Shown in pieces: positions 38,150 to 51,130 of a stretch of 64,000 bases of DNA (position 1 is its first letter; each line of letters opens with the position of its first letter). Source of the stretch: Sipunculus nudus (Eukaryota > Annelida > Sipuncula > Golfingiida > Sipunculidae); the NCBI GenBank assembly GCA_026874595.1, contig CM049316.1, forward strand, positions 24,203,839 through 24,267,838, in the 5' to 3' direction. Made by a program: the position numbers and the translations under genes. The notes under the pieces were generated by a model, which was not told the origin of the DNA, did not search any database, and saw nothing but the letters and a program-made list of their open reading frames with translations.

Positions 38150-38565
38150 GTGCACTTACAAGGTCAAGGAAGTGTGAGATCATCTGAGCTGTTCTAAAAC
38201 AACTTCACTGGCTGCCTGTTGAAAGGCGAATGACCTTTAAAACACTAACACAAGTGTACAAAGCAATGAATGACAGCCTTTAACCACTTTACATGCGTCA
38301 GCTGTTTGAAGAATATTCTCCCCGCAGATCTCTTTGCTCTCCTGATGCATACAGAATAATCTGTGTTCCTCGCTCTCATAATGTATTCGGTGACAGACAA
38401 TTTGCTGCCATCACCTTGAATCCCTTACCGGGCGCTGTCAGAGCGTCTACAAACCTAGGTACATTTAAGAAACATCTATATTCTTGCCCCCCTGTATCAG
38501 CGCATAGAAATGTTTATTATATTTAGGCTTTACAAATGAACTCTATCATATCATATCATAAATCC
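38150..38565 (+). mobile_element. 3' end of a CR1/L2-type LINE
   Basis: Reads 'LHWLPVERRMTFKTL', then a TAA at 38281-38283, then 'SPRRSLCSPDAYRIICVPRS', 'GDRQFAAITLNPLPGAVR' and 'LGTFKKHLYS' before a stop. This series is the characteristic C-terminus of CR1/L2-type LINE reverse-transcriptase proteins. The 3' tail is a short ATCAT repeat (38547-38561). It is heavily 5'-truncated and carries at least one internal stop. Confidence 0.85.
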
Positions 38566-40240
38566 AGGGGCGAAGCGAGGATTTACCGAATCGCGGGTGC
38601 CGATGATTGGGGGGGGGGGGGGGGGGGGGGATACCTGCTAGGCAAATTCATTTCCTATCTCCAGTTTAGTAGTTATCTCATGACGGACTCAGTGTGCCCG
38701 GGATAGATCTCTGTGTATACATTATTGCAGATATAAGTGTACAATAATGGAAATTGACTGATATGTTCGCGTTGTTTTTAATTATTTTTATGCATTTTTT
38801 TCTAGCATCTAGTCATTTTAAATAATATGCAATATCAGATGGGGTGGGGGAGGGGAATGGCCCTCTGCGGCATCCCATGGAAACGCCCTTGAAATAACTG
38901 TCCCATAGTATATATAAAGGGAACAGTTTTGCTTGCAAAGATTGTACCTTCGACAAATACATTTTTACATTCTGATTGACTTACGTTTTGTAACATTCCG
39001 TTAAAATACCAAATGACAATTAACAACTTTTACTTATTGTCACTAGATATGTACAGGACAGTGCTGTGGCACGTGAGTCCGCACTTAGACTCGAATCTGT
39101 ACCCGAGTCCACTTTTTTTAGGGATTGACTCTGTCCTATCGACACAGTGACTTTTGGGTTCTGGATAGCAGAGTAATATATATATATATATATTACTGAA
39201 TGTTTCTTTTTAGTATATTTTACTGACTGTGCACACTTTGAATACGTATTAATTAAGAAACATTTATTCCATAAAATTTAAAAATAACCGGTTTCGTGTC
39301 TCTTTGATAAGATTTTACTTTAAAAAAAATGATTGGTGACGTTTGATGGAATGACGGATACTCATGTCTATTTTACCTATTCATAACCTGTAAATATTAT
39401 ACAAACACAATAGCAATAAAGGAAAAAAAATATTCAAATGATTATCAAAGCACTTTGATTTAATTGGATGTTATTTTTATTGCACATACAAGGGCCTGTG
39501 TAAATTCTCATTGTTTAAACGGAAGATGCAGTAGTATGAACACGGTACAATTCATAATAAAGTATGAATTTCTAGACCAGATAGAACATATATACTTTTT
39601 ATATGACTATAGATAATTCACTTAGGTATCAAGACTGTACTTATGACTGAAATACAGAAAGATGCGAATAGGAAAAAATAAATTGCATGTAGCGTATTAG
39701 AATTATGCTGCCAATTTGCTAAGACTGAGTTTTAATGGCTTAATTCTAAAGTAAATTTTACTAGAAAACTTATCCTTCTTTTAACACAAAACGGCATTTT
39801 CCAAACCCACGGCAAAATAAAAAACAAAAAACTGGAAAGTAAGTTCAGATTATTGGTAAGTTATTACATTACTGGTGACCCTAATACAAGCGGTCTTTAT
39901 TTACTGACCAATTTATGAACAATATTGCATATATCTCGAAATATAAAAACTCTGTGTCGAAATAAACGATCCCTTGTTTTTTAATTACTTAAAAAAAACA
40001 AGGGATCGTAAAATTAGTTATACAGTTAAAGCAGAGTAAAATGACATTTATATGATGATACCTATTCAGATATTAGATGTTAAAAAGTATTTGTTACAAC
40101 AACTTGATTCATCATATTCTTGCAACCGCAAATGCACTTTTGTGTGGCATGATACAAACTGCCATTTTTAATCAAAGAATTCCTTAAAATTAATAATTTT
40201 CTAAACACAGAAAAAAAATATTTCATGGAAAATGTCTGGT
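38566..40240. other. Intergenic stretch with G run, (TA)n and a perfect hairpin
   Basis: Contains a G run of about 20 at 38611-38630, a short (TA)n at 39177-39194 and the inverted repeat 39967-40008. No coding sequence was recognised. Confidence 0.55.
39967..40008. repeat. Short inverted repeat (hairpin)
   Basis: CGATCCCTTGTTTTTT at 39967-39982 pairs with AAAAAACAAGGGATCG ending at 40008, leaving a loop of about 10 nt. It would form a stable stem of 16 or more pairs. No neighbouring feature explains it; it may be the fused ends of a tiny transposon. Confidence 0.75.
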
Positions 40241-40399
40241 TGTTTTAGAGATAGAGGTCGGCCGACAGAGGGACTGATTTTCCTGTCTATAGCGTTACCC
40301 GATGGAAATTGTCGAAATTGATTTAAACTTTCCCGGGGTACCGGGCAGGATTTTCCCAACTCCCGTATTGCAGGTTAAGGATACATATTTTAATTCGCT

Positions 40400-42935
40400 G
40401 CACCCTTTTGTTATCGGGCAGAACGTCCTTAAACAGTGTACTTGAGTATTGAGCCCCCGGTTTCTTCAGAAAAGTAAAATACCCGATGCCTGGCGGTCAG
40501 CATTTAAATGTTGCACCTCAGCGACAGCTAAATTATGCGCGGTGTCTGGTTCAATTGGCCTCGTCATTTCCTTTAAGCGGGTAGCCAATCCTCCTTTTCA
40601 GTCTCTAATGATACCAGGTAGAACTCGTGCTTGCATGTATGGGAAAACGTTGATTATACGAAACCTCATGGTCCTCTTCCAGTTGGCTTCGCAGTAGATC
40701 CCCTAATAATGGAAGTAAACTATAAAAATCGTTCCGTGAAACGGTTTGATGTTGGGTATCTAACCTTTCTAATGATATTGTCACTATTCCAGCAAAACCC
40801 ATCATCTGTTCGTTGCAAACGGCCTCTGTCGTTCCATCAGGCCAAACAGCCTTGAGGCAAACGAAAGTGTACTGGACCAGTTTACCATCGAACCTTTCCC
40901 CCACTGAAAGACAGCAAATTCAAGACCTGCTGCGGGAATGGAAGGACATTTTTTATCTAAAATGATTTGGACCTTTGGCGCACAAATAAAGCACAAAATT
41001 TTTCTATCCGAATCCCTTTTTCGTACAGCATATCTACTAATCCCGTGTCAATTACGTAAGGAGGTCATAGATCATTTACGGGAGATGCTCGAATTGGGGG
41101 TCATCAGCGATAGTTGTAGCCCATATTCTTCAGCCATTGTTCCAATCAAAAAGCCCGATGTTAAGCTTACCTTCTGTGTAGATTATCGAAAGCTTAATGC
41201 AAGACTAACAGTCCGCGATGCTTACTCATTACCCCGTAAAATGATACGCTAGATTCCCTGGTTGAAAGTCAATACTTCTCTTCCCTCGATCTGAGATCGG
41301 GGTACGGGCAGGTGGAGGTGGATGAGGAGGACAAGCCTAAAACTGCATTTATTGCAGGTCCCCTCGGTCTTCTCGAATGGAATACGATGCTGTTCAGCTT
41401 AATCAACGCCCCCGCCACATTCCAACGTCTAATGCAGAAGACAATGGGTGATCTCCATTTATCCCAGTGCCTACTTTATCTCGACTATTTAATAGTTTTC
41501 AGTTTATCCTTCCAATAGCATTTAAGTAGACTGACTGCAGTCTTGAAACGGCGGAAAGATGCTGGGTTGAAATTGAAACCCAGCAAATGCCTCTTATTTA
41601 AAAAAAGGAAATTATCTGGGTCATATAGTTTCGGCCAAAGGAAATCAAACTTACTCCGCTAAATTTGAAGCTTTAAAGACCTGACCCTTTCTATCCTCAG
41701 TAACTGTAGTCCGACGTTTCCTCGGCTGAGCTAGATTTTACAGGAAATTCATCCGCGAATTTGCCAGATAACAAGGCCGCTTTATGACTACCTTAAGGGC
41801 GAAAGTTCCAGTAGGAATATCCATGCATCTTAGAAGCGTAACTCCAAAACGACAATTTTGTATGGGGTTCAGATCAAAAGTCATCCTTTGATAAATTGAA
41901 AGAGCTCCTTTATGAAGCCCAGGTTTTGGCTTATGCAGAATTTTCCAAGCCCTTCGTTTTACATACCGACACCTCTAGATCTGGCTAAGGAGCGATTCTC
42001 TACCAAGAACACAAATCAAAACTGCAGCCCATTGCTTATGCTAGCCGCAGTTTAAGCAGGTCTGACCAGCATTATGCTGCTCACAAATTACAGCTCCTGG
42101 CATTGGAATTGGATATAGTGGACAAATGTAAAGATAACTTGCATGGGGGAATTTAACCGTCAAGCCTGCCAATATCCCCCTCTGCTATTTTTAACAACCG
42201 CAAAATTGGATGCTACGGGGCATAGATGGAAGGCTACCTTGGCTAATTTCAACTTCAAAGTCGAATATCGATCCGGAAAAAGAAATTTCGATGCAGACTT
42301 CCTCTCCAGGACTGTGTGTTCCTAGTACTGGATATTCTTTCTCTCCCGATCTCCTTTCTTCGGATATTGTCTATGCTATATGCCGGCACCAGCTGTCAGG
42401 TTTTATAGGACTACATAACACCGATCTTAACCGGGATATTTTCTTTATATCCCTGATTCTCCTTTCTATGCCTATAGACATTGCACAGAAGCAGTCGAGA
42501 GATCCGGTCCTTAAATCTGTCATGGGAACCTTAAAGATCGGGAATAAGCTAAAATACCGTAAGGGGACTCGACAGAGCTGCTCTGTTATCAGCACCATCT
42601 ACCTAAATTTCTCCTACATAAAGGCGTCTTATGTTGGAGACGGATTATAGATGACTGAGATATCCTACAGGTGGTTTTACCTACAGCCAAACGTCTCTCA
42701 AAGGGCTGCATAATGACATTGCCATACCGGTCACGCGAGAACCTTAAATAATGCAAAACTCGTTTCTATTGGCTTAGCATTAACTAACATATTATTGAAT
42801 ATGTAGCTCAGTGCCCCCGATGTGTAAGACGAAAAACTCCTACCTGTTAGAGAGCACCTCTTGTAAACATGCAAGCTTCATTCCCTATAGCAATTTTGTG
42901 CAATGACTTTTCTGGAACCATGTAAAGGTAACATT
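40400..42935 (+). mobile_element. Decayed Ty3/gypsy LTR-retrotransposon pol
   Basis: Pieces in several frames follow the Ty3/gypsy order. A pre-RT spacer is at about 40700-40950. The RT follows, with 'SPYSSAIVPIKKPD' and 'VDYRKLNARL' (about 41115-41210), 'INAPATFQRLMQ' (near 41405-41440) and the catalytic box region altered to 'YLDYLIVF' near 41475-41500. RNase H is recognisable around 41950-42100 and the connection 'GHRWKATLANFNFKVEYRSGKRN' (in parts) near 42220-42290. An integrase zinc-binding region with 'CPRCVRRK' lies near 42810-42835. Many stops and frameshifts interrupt it and the RT catalytic Asp pair is lost. No LTRs were identified. Confidence 0.85.
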
Positions 42936-44870
42936 TAAAAAAAAAAACAGTGGGTCGACAACTTTACCAACCAGGGATGAGGATGTAGCGTGTAGAAACA
43001 TGAAGCGTGTAGGATGTCTCGCTATCGATGGTGTTAGTTTAATATGTAGGACCTGGCCACGATAGACCGGCTACGCAGATTGTCATGTTGAACAACCACG
43101 TACCCGGCCCCTACCTGACCACTTCCTCTGTCCGGCTTTTGGGAGATTTGAAATAAAATACTGAGCAACAAAAGGACAGGAGGCATAGCACGAGCACCTG
43201 GGCGTGCCGGGCCCCGAACACCATCCCATGTGGCATATCACGTCAGTCCGGCCTCATGCCATGCTATCGAAAGCACGTCGAATCAGCTTGTCTTATTTTG
43301 TTGCAGGTTATGCGCGGATTCAGGATTTTTTGCAGGGAGGGGTCAACGGGTGTCATGCATAAAAATGTCTAAAAAATGGTCGTTGATTAAGAGCGGAGGG
43401 GGGTGGGGGGGTGGGGGGTGGGTTTCAACCACCAAAACCCCCCGTCATGCAAAAGATTTATCTAACAAATGTTGGTCGAGAGCCCCTCCGCCCCCCCCCC
43501 CCCCCCGGATCCGCACCAGCAGGTAGGTAAAAGTTTGAATCTTTATTTTAGTATAATAAGCCAGGGCGTACATTAATTGACCTTTAATATTATAGATTAT
43601 TACAGAATACCCATTAAATTACCTAGGAATATATGAATTATTTATATCAATATTCTGGGGATATATTATTAATACTGGATGTTCAATTAATCCAATTAAT
43701 ATACTCATTACTGTTGAAAAGGAAGACCCCAGAACATTGGCCCACGGGCTCTTGTGTTGATTGTGAAAACTCCCAAGAAATTATTATTCCTTTAAACAGG
43801 GAATAAGAGACCTATTCAACAGCCCGCAATACAGTATTAAATTTTTCTGACCTCCGAATTTGTGCTGCACAGTAAAGGAATTCGGGACACACTGAAACCC
43901 GGGCCCAACCTGAGAAACCCGGGCCCGATTAAACACTTGAAAAATGACCCTTACGTAATAGAAATGAATTAATCATGAAGACTGTCTCTATCCCTTTCCA
44001 AGCAAATGATTATTTAGGTGATAGTTTGTATTTTTAGTGCTAAATTATAACTCTTAATAAGGGCCATATTACCAAAATGTTGAGCCGTCAGAAAACCGGG
44101 CCCATTGAAAACGGCATTATCATAGTTGTTTTATGCGATTTATTCACATTTTCTAATCGATTTTAATAGAATGGACAGTACTTTAATCATAGACACTAGA
44201 AAGGTTACTAAAATCCGGTAAATCCCGGAAATTCTGAACTATAACATATATGGTCCGACAGACGGTCAATTTTCCCGCTATACGTCTCCCGGGCCCAAAT
44301 CAAAATGCATTTACACTTGATTACAAATAATATTTGTCACGACCGGTTACGTTAGATTAGACAATCATCTAGCTGTGTACAAGATTTAAAACGTAAAATA
44401 TTGTAACACCCGGGTGTAGCACGTGAGTTCGGGTTAGTTTATTTAAGTCCTAACGGCTCGGGTTGATGTATCTTCACTTGACACTCTAAGTCGCATGCAT
44501 TCACAAATGAAATAAGGCAGCAGTATACATAAATAGGGTTTTAATACAACTCAGTGATAACTTTCAGATGGCAAAAGAAGATGGTGAGGCGCTCTCTCAA
44601 AACGTTGCAGGCGAAGCCGGGGGCGTGGTGTCATTCCGCTACGCACAATACCCTAAATAATAATCCCCGTAAACGTAGATTGGTAGAGTTGTCCATTTAT
44701 ATATACTCCTATGCAGTATAGGTAATCCACAAGTAAATGTGAATATTCCAGTACAGAATCCCAATGGCAAGTTAACACATCCCTTCTAAGGCTGACACGA
44801 GAGCTGACCACCCTGAGAACGGACAGAGCAACACTCCACACTGTTTCTTCGCACGCTCTGCGCGCGCCCT
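42936..44870. other. Intergenic flank left of the satellite element
   Basis: Holds the G/C-rich MITE at 43309-43518 and four CCGGGCCC-containing motifs between 43898 and 44296 in otherwise AT-rich DNA. No gene was recognised. Confidence 0.5.
43309..43518. mobile_element. Small G/C-run MITE, 210 bp
   Basis: Imperfect terminal inverted repeats (left TATGCGCGGATTC, right GGATCCGCACCA) are flanked by a 6-bp duplication GCAGGT at 43303-43308 and 43519-43524. The interior has a G-rich block (43396-43424) and a C run (43491-43506) that could pair with each other. It has no coding capacity. Confidence 0.55.
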
Positions 44871-45149
44871 ATTTGTAGGACGACTGTGAAGTTCGACGGA
44901 CGTCCGACGTCCATTTTTCGTGAAAAAGCTCCGTGAATGCCTGCTATTCCTCCGCTTTTAGCCGGAAACATAATTCCCTGACCAGCCTTCTGTTCACCAC
45001 TTTGCAGTGTATTTCGCTGATCATCGCTGCCCTCAAGGATTCGTCAAGATCATGTATATCAAACGGCGCCAATACACGCTTTCCAACAGACAAATATGAC
45101 TATTAATAATACTAATAATGCGACTATTATTCTTTTTTTTTAAATCTGC

Positions 45150-48100
45150 TTGATATAAAAAAATGTTATAAAATTTTAAATACGCTAAACAACCCTTCAA
45201 GTTTGGTATCAACAGAAAGTTCTTTTCACAGGTAGTCACATTTTTTAAAATAAATTTTAGAGGGCATAGTGAGCGTTTTAGAGCAGTCAGGTACAACTGT
45301 TATTCATTTATTTTAATTTCGAGTGAATTTTAAAGTGTCATACAATTTTCAATACGCTAATCAACCCATCAAGTTTGGTATCAACGGAAAGTACTTTTCA
45401 CTGGTAGTTATATGGTATAAAAATAAGGGTGGCACAAGTGACCGTTTTAGAACAGTCAAATACGACTATTATTAAAATTTTTAATTTAGCGTGAATTTTA
45501 AAGTGTCGTAAAATGTTAGATACGCTAAAGAACCCATCAAGTTTGGTATCAACGGAAAGTACTTTTCAAAGGTATTCACTTGGTATAAATTGTAGAGTGG
45601 CACAAGTGACCGTTTTAGAGCAGTCAAATACGACTATTATTCATTTATTTTTAATTTCGCATGAATTTTCAAGTGTTATATATCTTAAAATACGCTAAAG
45701 AACCCATCAAGTTTGGTATCAACGGAAAGTACTTTTTACTGGTATTCACTTGGTATAAAAATCAGAGTGGCACAAGTGACCGTTTTAGAGCAGTCAAATG
45801 CGACTATTACTCATTTATTTTTAATTTCGCATGAATTTTAAAGTGTTATATATCTGAAAATACGCCAAAGAACCCATCAAGTTTGTTATCAACGGAAAGT
45901 ACTTTTTACTGGTATTCACATGGGATAAATTTTAGAGTGGCACAAGTGACCGTTTTTGAGCAGCCAAATGCGACTATTATTCAATTTTTTTTTAATTTAG
46001 CGTGAATTTTAAAGTGTTTTATATCTTAAAATACGCCAAAGAACCCATCCAGTTTGGTATCAACGGAAAGTACTTTGCACTGGTATTCACATGGTATGAA
46101 TTTTAGAGTGGCGCAAGTGACCGTTTTAGAGCAGTCAAATGCGACTATTATTCAATTTTTTTTAATTTCGCGTGAATTTTAAAGTGTTTTATATCTTTAA
46201 ATACGCTAAAGAACCCATCAAGTTTGGTATCAACGAAAAGTACTTTTCACTGGTAGTCACATGGTATATAAATTAGAGAGGCACAAGTGAGCGTTTTAGA
46301 GCAGGCGGATACGACTAATATTCATTTTTATTTTCAATTTCTCGTTGATTTTAAAGTGTTATATATATATAAATACGCTTAACAACTCATTAGGTTTGGT
46401 ATTAACGGAAAGTACTTTTCACTGGTAGTCACATGGTATAAAAATTAGAGTGGCACAAGTGAGCGTTTTAGAGCAGCCTGATACGACTATTATTCATTTT
46501 TTTTAATTTCCCGTGGATTTAAAGTGTTATATATATTTAAAACGCTAAACAACCCACCAAGTTTGGTACCAACGGAAAGTACTTTTCACTGGAAGTTATA
46601 TGGTATGAATTTTTACAGTGGCACAATTGACCGTTTTAGAGCAGTCAAATGCTACTATTATTCATTTATTTTTAATTTCGCATGAATTTTCAAGTGTTAT
46701 ATATCTTAAAATACGCTAAAGAACCCATCAAGTTTGGTATCAACGGAAAGTACTTTTCACTGGAAGTTATATGGTATGAATTTTACAGTGGCACAAGTGA
46801 CCTTTTTAGAGCAGTCAAATGCTACTATTATTCATTTATTTTTAATTTCGCATGAATTTTAAAGTGTTATATATCTTAAAATACGCCAAAGAACCCATCC
46901 AGTTTGGTATCAACGGAAAGTACTTTTTACTGGTATTCACATGGGATAAATTTTAGTGTGGCACAAGTGACCGTTTTAGAGCAGTCAAATGCGACTATTA
47001 TTCATTTTTTTTTAATTTCGCGTGAATTTTAAAGTGTTTTATATCTTAAAATACGCCAAAGAACCCATCCACTTTGGTATCAACGGAAAGTACTTTGCAC
47101 TGGTATTCACATGGTATGAATTTTACAGTGGCACAAGTGACCGTTTTAGAGCAGTCAAATGCGACTATTATTCATTTTTTTTTAATTTCGCGTGAATTTT
47201 AAAGTGTTTTATATCTTAAAATACGCCAAAGAACCCATCCACTTTGGTATCAACGGAAAGTACTTTGCACTGGTATTCACATGGTATGAATTTTACAGTG
47301 GCACAAGTGACCGTTTTAGAGCAGTCAAATGCGACTATTATTCAATTTTTTTTTTAATTTAGCGTGAATTTTAAAGTGTTTTATATCTTTAAATACGCCA
47401 AAGAACCCATCAAGTTTGGTATCAACGGAAAGTACTTTTTACTGGTATTCACTTGGTATAAATTGTAGAGTGGCACAAGTGACCGTTTTAGAGCAGTCAA
47501 ATGCGACTATTACTCATTTATTTTTAATTTCGCATGAATTTTAAAGTGTTATATATCTTAAAATACGCCAAAGAACCCATCAAGTTTGTTATCAACGGAA
47601 AGTACTTTTTACTGGTATTCACATGGGATAAATTTTAGAGTGGCACAAGTGACCCTTTTAGAGCAGTCAAATGCGACTATTATTCAATTTTTTTTTAATT
47701 TCGCGTGAAATTTAAAGTGTTTTATATCTTAAAATACGCCAAAGAACCCATCCATTTTGGTATCAACGGAAAGTACTTTGCACTGGTATTCACATGGTAT
47801 GAATTTTAGAGTGGCACAAGTGACCGTTTTAGAGCAGTCAATTTTTTTTAATTTCCCGTGGATTTTAAAGTGTTATATATATTTAAATACGCTAAACAAC
47901 CCATCAAGTTTGGTATCAACGGAAAGTACTATGCACTGGTAGTCACATGGTATAAATTGAGTGGCACAAGTGAGCGTTTTTAGAGCAGTCTGATACGACT
48001 ATTATTCATTTTTTTAATTTCTCTTGGATATTAAAGTGTTATATATATTAAAATACGCTAAACAACCCATCAAGTTTGGTATTAACGGAAAGTACTTTTC

Positions 48101-49377
48101 ACTGGTAGTCCCATGGTATAAAAATTAGAGTGGCACAAGTGAGCGTTTTAGAGCAGCCTGATACGACTATTATTCATTTTTTTTTAATTTCGCGTCGATT
48201 TTAAAGTGTTATATATATTTAAATACGCTTAACAACCCATCAAGTTTGGTATCAACGGAAAGTTCTTTTCAATGGTAGTCACATGGTATATAAATTAGAG
48301 TGGCACAAGTGAGCGTTTTAGAGCAGGCGCATACGACTAATATTCATTTTTTTTTTAATTTCCCGTGGATTTTAAAGTGTTATATATATATTTAAAAACG
48401 CTTAACAACTCATCAAGTTTGGTATCAACGGAAAGTACTTTTCACTGGTAATCACATGGTATAAAAATTAGAGTGGCACAAGAGAGCGTTTTATAGCAGT
48501 CAGATACGACTATTATTCATTTTTTTAATTTCTCTTGGATATTAAAGTGTTATATATTTTAAAATACGCTAAACAACCCATCAAGTTTGGTATCAACGGA
48601 AAGTAATTTTCACTGGTAGTCCCATGGTATAAAAATTAGAGTGGCACAAGTGAGCGTTTTAGAGCAGCCTGATACGACTATTATTCATTTTTTTTAATTT
48701 CGCGTTGATTTTAAAGTGTTATATATATTTAAATACGCTTAACAACCCATCAAGTTTGGTATCAACGGAAAGTTCTTTTCACTGGTAGTCACATGGTATA
48801 AAAATTAGAGTGGCACAAGTGAGCGTTTTAGAGCAGGCGCATACGACTAATATTCATTTTTTTTAATTTCCCGTGGATTTTAAAGTGTTATATATATTTA
48901 AAAACGCTTAACAACTCATCAAGTTTGGTATCAACGGAAAGTACTTTTCACTGGTAATCACATGGTATAAAAATTAGAGTGGCACAAAAGAGCGTTTTAT
49001 AGCAGTCAGATACGACTATTATTCATTTTTTTAATTTCTCTTGGATTTAAAAGTGTTATATATCTTTAAATACGCTAAACAACCCATCAAGTTTGGTATC
49101 AACGGAAAGAACTTTTCACTGGTAATCACATGGTATAAAAATCAGAGTGGCACAAGTGAGCGTTTTAGAGCAGGCGGATACGACTAATATTCATTTTTTT
49201 TTTTTCAATTTCTCGTTGATTTTAAAGTGTTATATATATATAAATACGCTTAACAACTCATTAGGTTTGGTATACGACTATTATTCATTTTTTTTTTAAT
49301 TTCGCGTGAATTTTAAAGTGTTATAAATTTTAAAATACGCTAAACAACCCATCAAGTACTTTTCACTGGTAGTCACA
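45150..49377 (+). repeat. 170-bp satellite array, left arm (about 25 monomers)
   Basis: Successive copies of the conserved blocks CATCAAGTTTGGTATCAACG and GAGTGGCACAAGTGA recur every 168-174 bp from about 45203 to 49264. Monomers from about 45400 to 47850 mostly read GACCGTTTT and AAATGCGACTATTATTC; those from about 47900 read GAGCGTTTT and GATACGACTATTATTC. From 48016 to 49215 three monomer types alternate (CTCTTGGAT, CGCGT(C/T)GATT, CCCGTGGATT), giving a higher-order period of about 510 bp. Local open frames here only reflect the repeat. Confidence 0.97.
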
Positions 49378-51130
49378 TGATGGGTTGTTTAGCGTATTTT
49401 ACAATATATAACACTTTAATATCCAAGAGAAATTAAATATGAATAATAGTCGTATCTGACTGCTCTAAAACGGTCACTTGTGCCACTCTAATTCTTATAC
49501 CATATAACTACCAATGAAAAGTACTTTCCGTTGATACCAAACTTGATGGGTTGATTAGCGTATTTAAATATATATAACACTTTAAAATCAACGCGAAATT
49601 GAAAAAAAAAATTGAATATTAGTCGTATCCGCCTGCTCTAAAACGCTCACTTGTGCCACTCTAATTTATATACCATGGGACTACCAGTGCAAAGTACTTT
49701 CCGTTGATACCAAACTGGATGGGTTCTCTAGCGTATTTAAAGATGTATAATACTTTAAAATTCACGCGAAATTAAAAAAAAATGAATAATAGTCGTATTT
49801 GACTGCTCTAAAACGCTCACTTGTGCCACTCTGATTTTTATACCATGTGATTACCAGTGAAAAGTTCTTTCCGTTGATACCAAACTTGATGGGTTGTTTA
49901 GCGTATTTAAAAATTTATAACACTTTAAAATCCAAGGGAAATTTTAAAAAAATGAATAATAGTCGTATCTGACTGCTCTAAAACGCTCACTTGTGCCACC
50001 CTAAAATTCATAACATGTGAATACCAGTGCAAAGTACTTTCCGTTGGTACCAAACTTGATGAGTTGTTAAGCGTATTTAAATATATATAACACTTTAAAA
50101 TCCACGGGAAATTAAAAAAAAAATGAATAATAGTCGTATCAGGCTGCTCTAAAACGCTCACTTGTGCCACTCTAATTTTTATACCATGGGACTACCAGTG
50201 AAAAGTACTTTCGGTTGATACCAAACTTGATGGGTTGTTTAGCGTATTTTAAAATATATAACACTTTAAAATCCAAGAGAAATTAAAAAAATGAATAATA
50301 GTCGTATCTGACTGCTCTAAAACGCTCACTTGTGCCACTCTAATTTTTATACCATGTGACTACCAGTGAAAAGTACTTTCCGTTGATACCAATCTTGATG
50401 AGTTGTTAAGCGTATTTAAATATATATAACACTTTAAAATCAACGCGAAATTGAAAAAAAAATTGAATAATAGTCGTATCCGCCTGCTCTAAAACGCTCA
50501 CTTGTGCCACTCTAATTCATATACCATGTGAATACCAGTGCAAAGTACTTTCCATTGATACAAAACTGGATGGGTTCTTTGGCGTATTTTAAGAAAAAAA
50601 AAACACTTTAAAATTCACGCTAAACTACAAAAAATTGAATAATAGTCGCATTTGACTGCTCTAAAACGGTCACTTGTGCCACTCTGATTTTTATAACAAG
50701 TGAATACCAGTAAAAAGTACTTTCCGTTGATACCAAACTTGATGGGTTCTTTAGCGTATTTAAAGATATAAAACACTTTAAAATTCACGCTAAATTAAAA
50801 AAAATTGAATAATAGTCGCATTTGACTGCTCTTAAACGCTGACTTGTGCCACTCTAAATTTCATACCATGTGACTACCAGTAAAAAGTACTTTCCGTTGA
50901 TACCATACTTAATGGGTTGTTTAGCGTAATTAAAATTTTATAACACTTTAAAATTCATGCTAAATTAAAATAAAATTGAATAAAAGTCGTATTTGACTTC
51001 TCTAAAACGCTCACTTGTGCCACTTTCAAATTCATACCATGTGACAACCTGTGAAAAGTACTTTCCGTTGATACCAAACTTGATGGGCTGTTTAGTTTAT
51101 TTAAAATTTTATAACATTTTTTATATCAAG
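49378..51130 (-). repeat. 170-bp satellite array, right arm (about 10 monomers, inverted)
   Basis: The same monomer in reverse complement (GTTGATACCAAACTTGATGGG and CACTTGTGCCACTCTAA blocks) recurs from about 49530 to 51075. The junction with the left arm is a short palindrome: 49331-49354 pairs with 49378-49401 across a 23-nt spacer. The right arm has fewer than half the monomers of the left, so the two arms have expanded or contracted independently. Confidence 0.96.

Noticed and set aside
40449-42650. Individual short frames in the gypsy region as separate genes
   Set aside because: They are fragments of a single decayed pol with stops and frameshifts between recognisable RT, RNase H and integrase segments.
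47757-47942. Open frame inside the 170-bp array reading a repeated VSTESTLHWYS-type peptide
   Set aside because: Frames recur with the monomer period and shift with monomer length; they are a by-product of the satellite, as is the minus-strand frame at 49925-50170.
45150-51130. Regular direct repeats considered as a CRISPR array
   Set aside because: The repeat is 170 bp with no unique spacers, inverted halves and a eukaryotic genomic setting.
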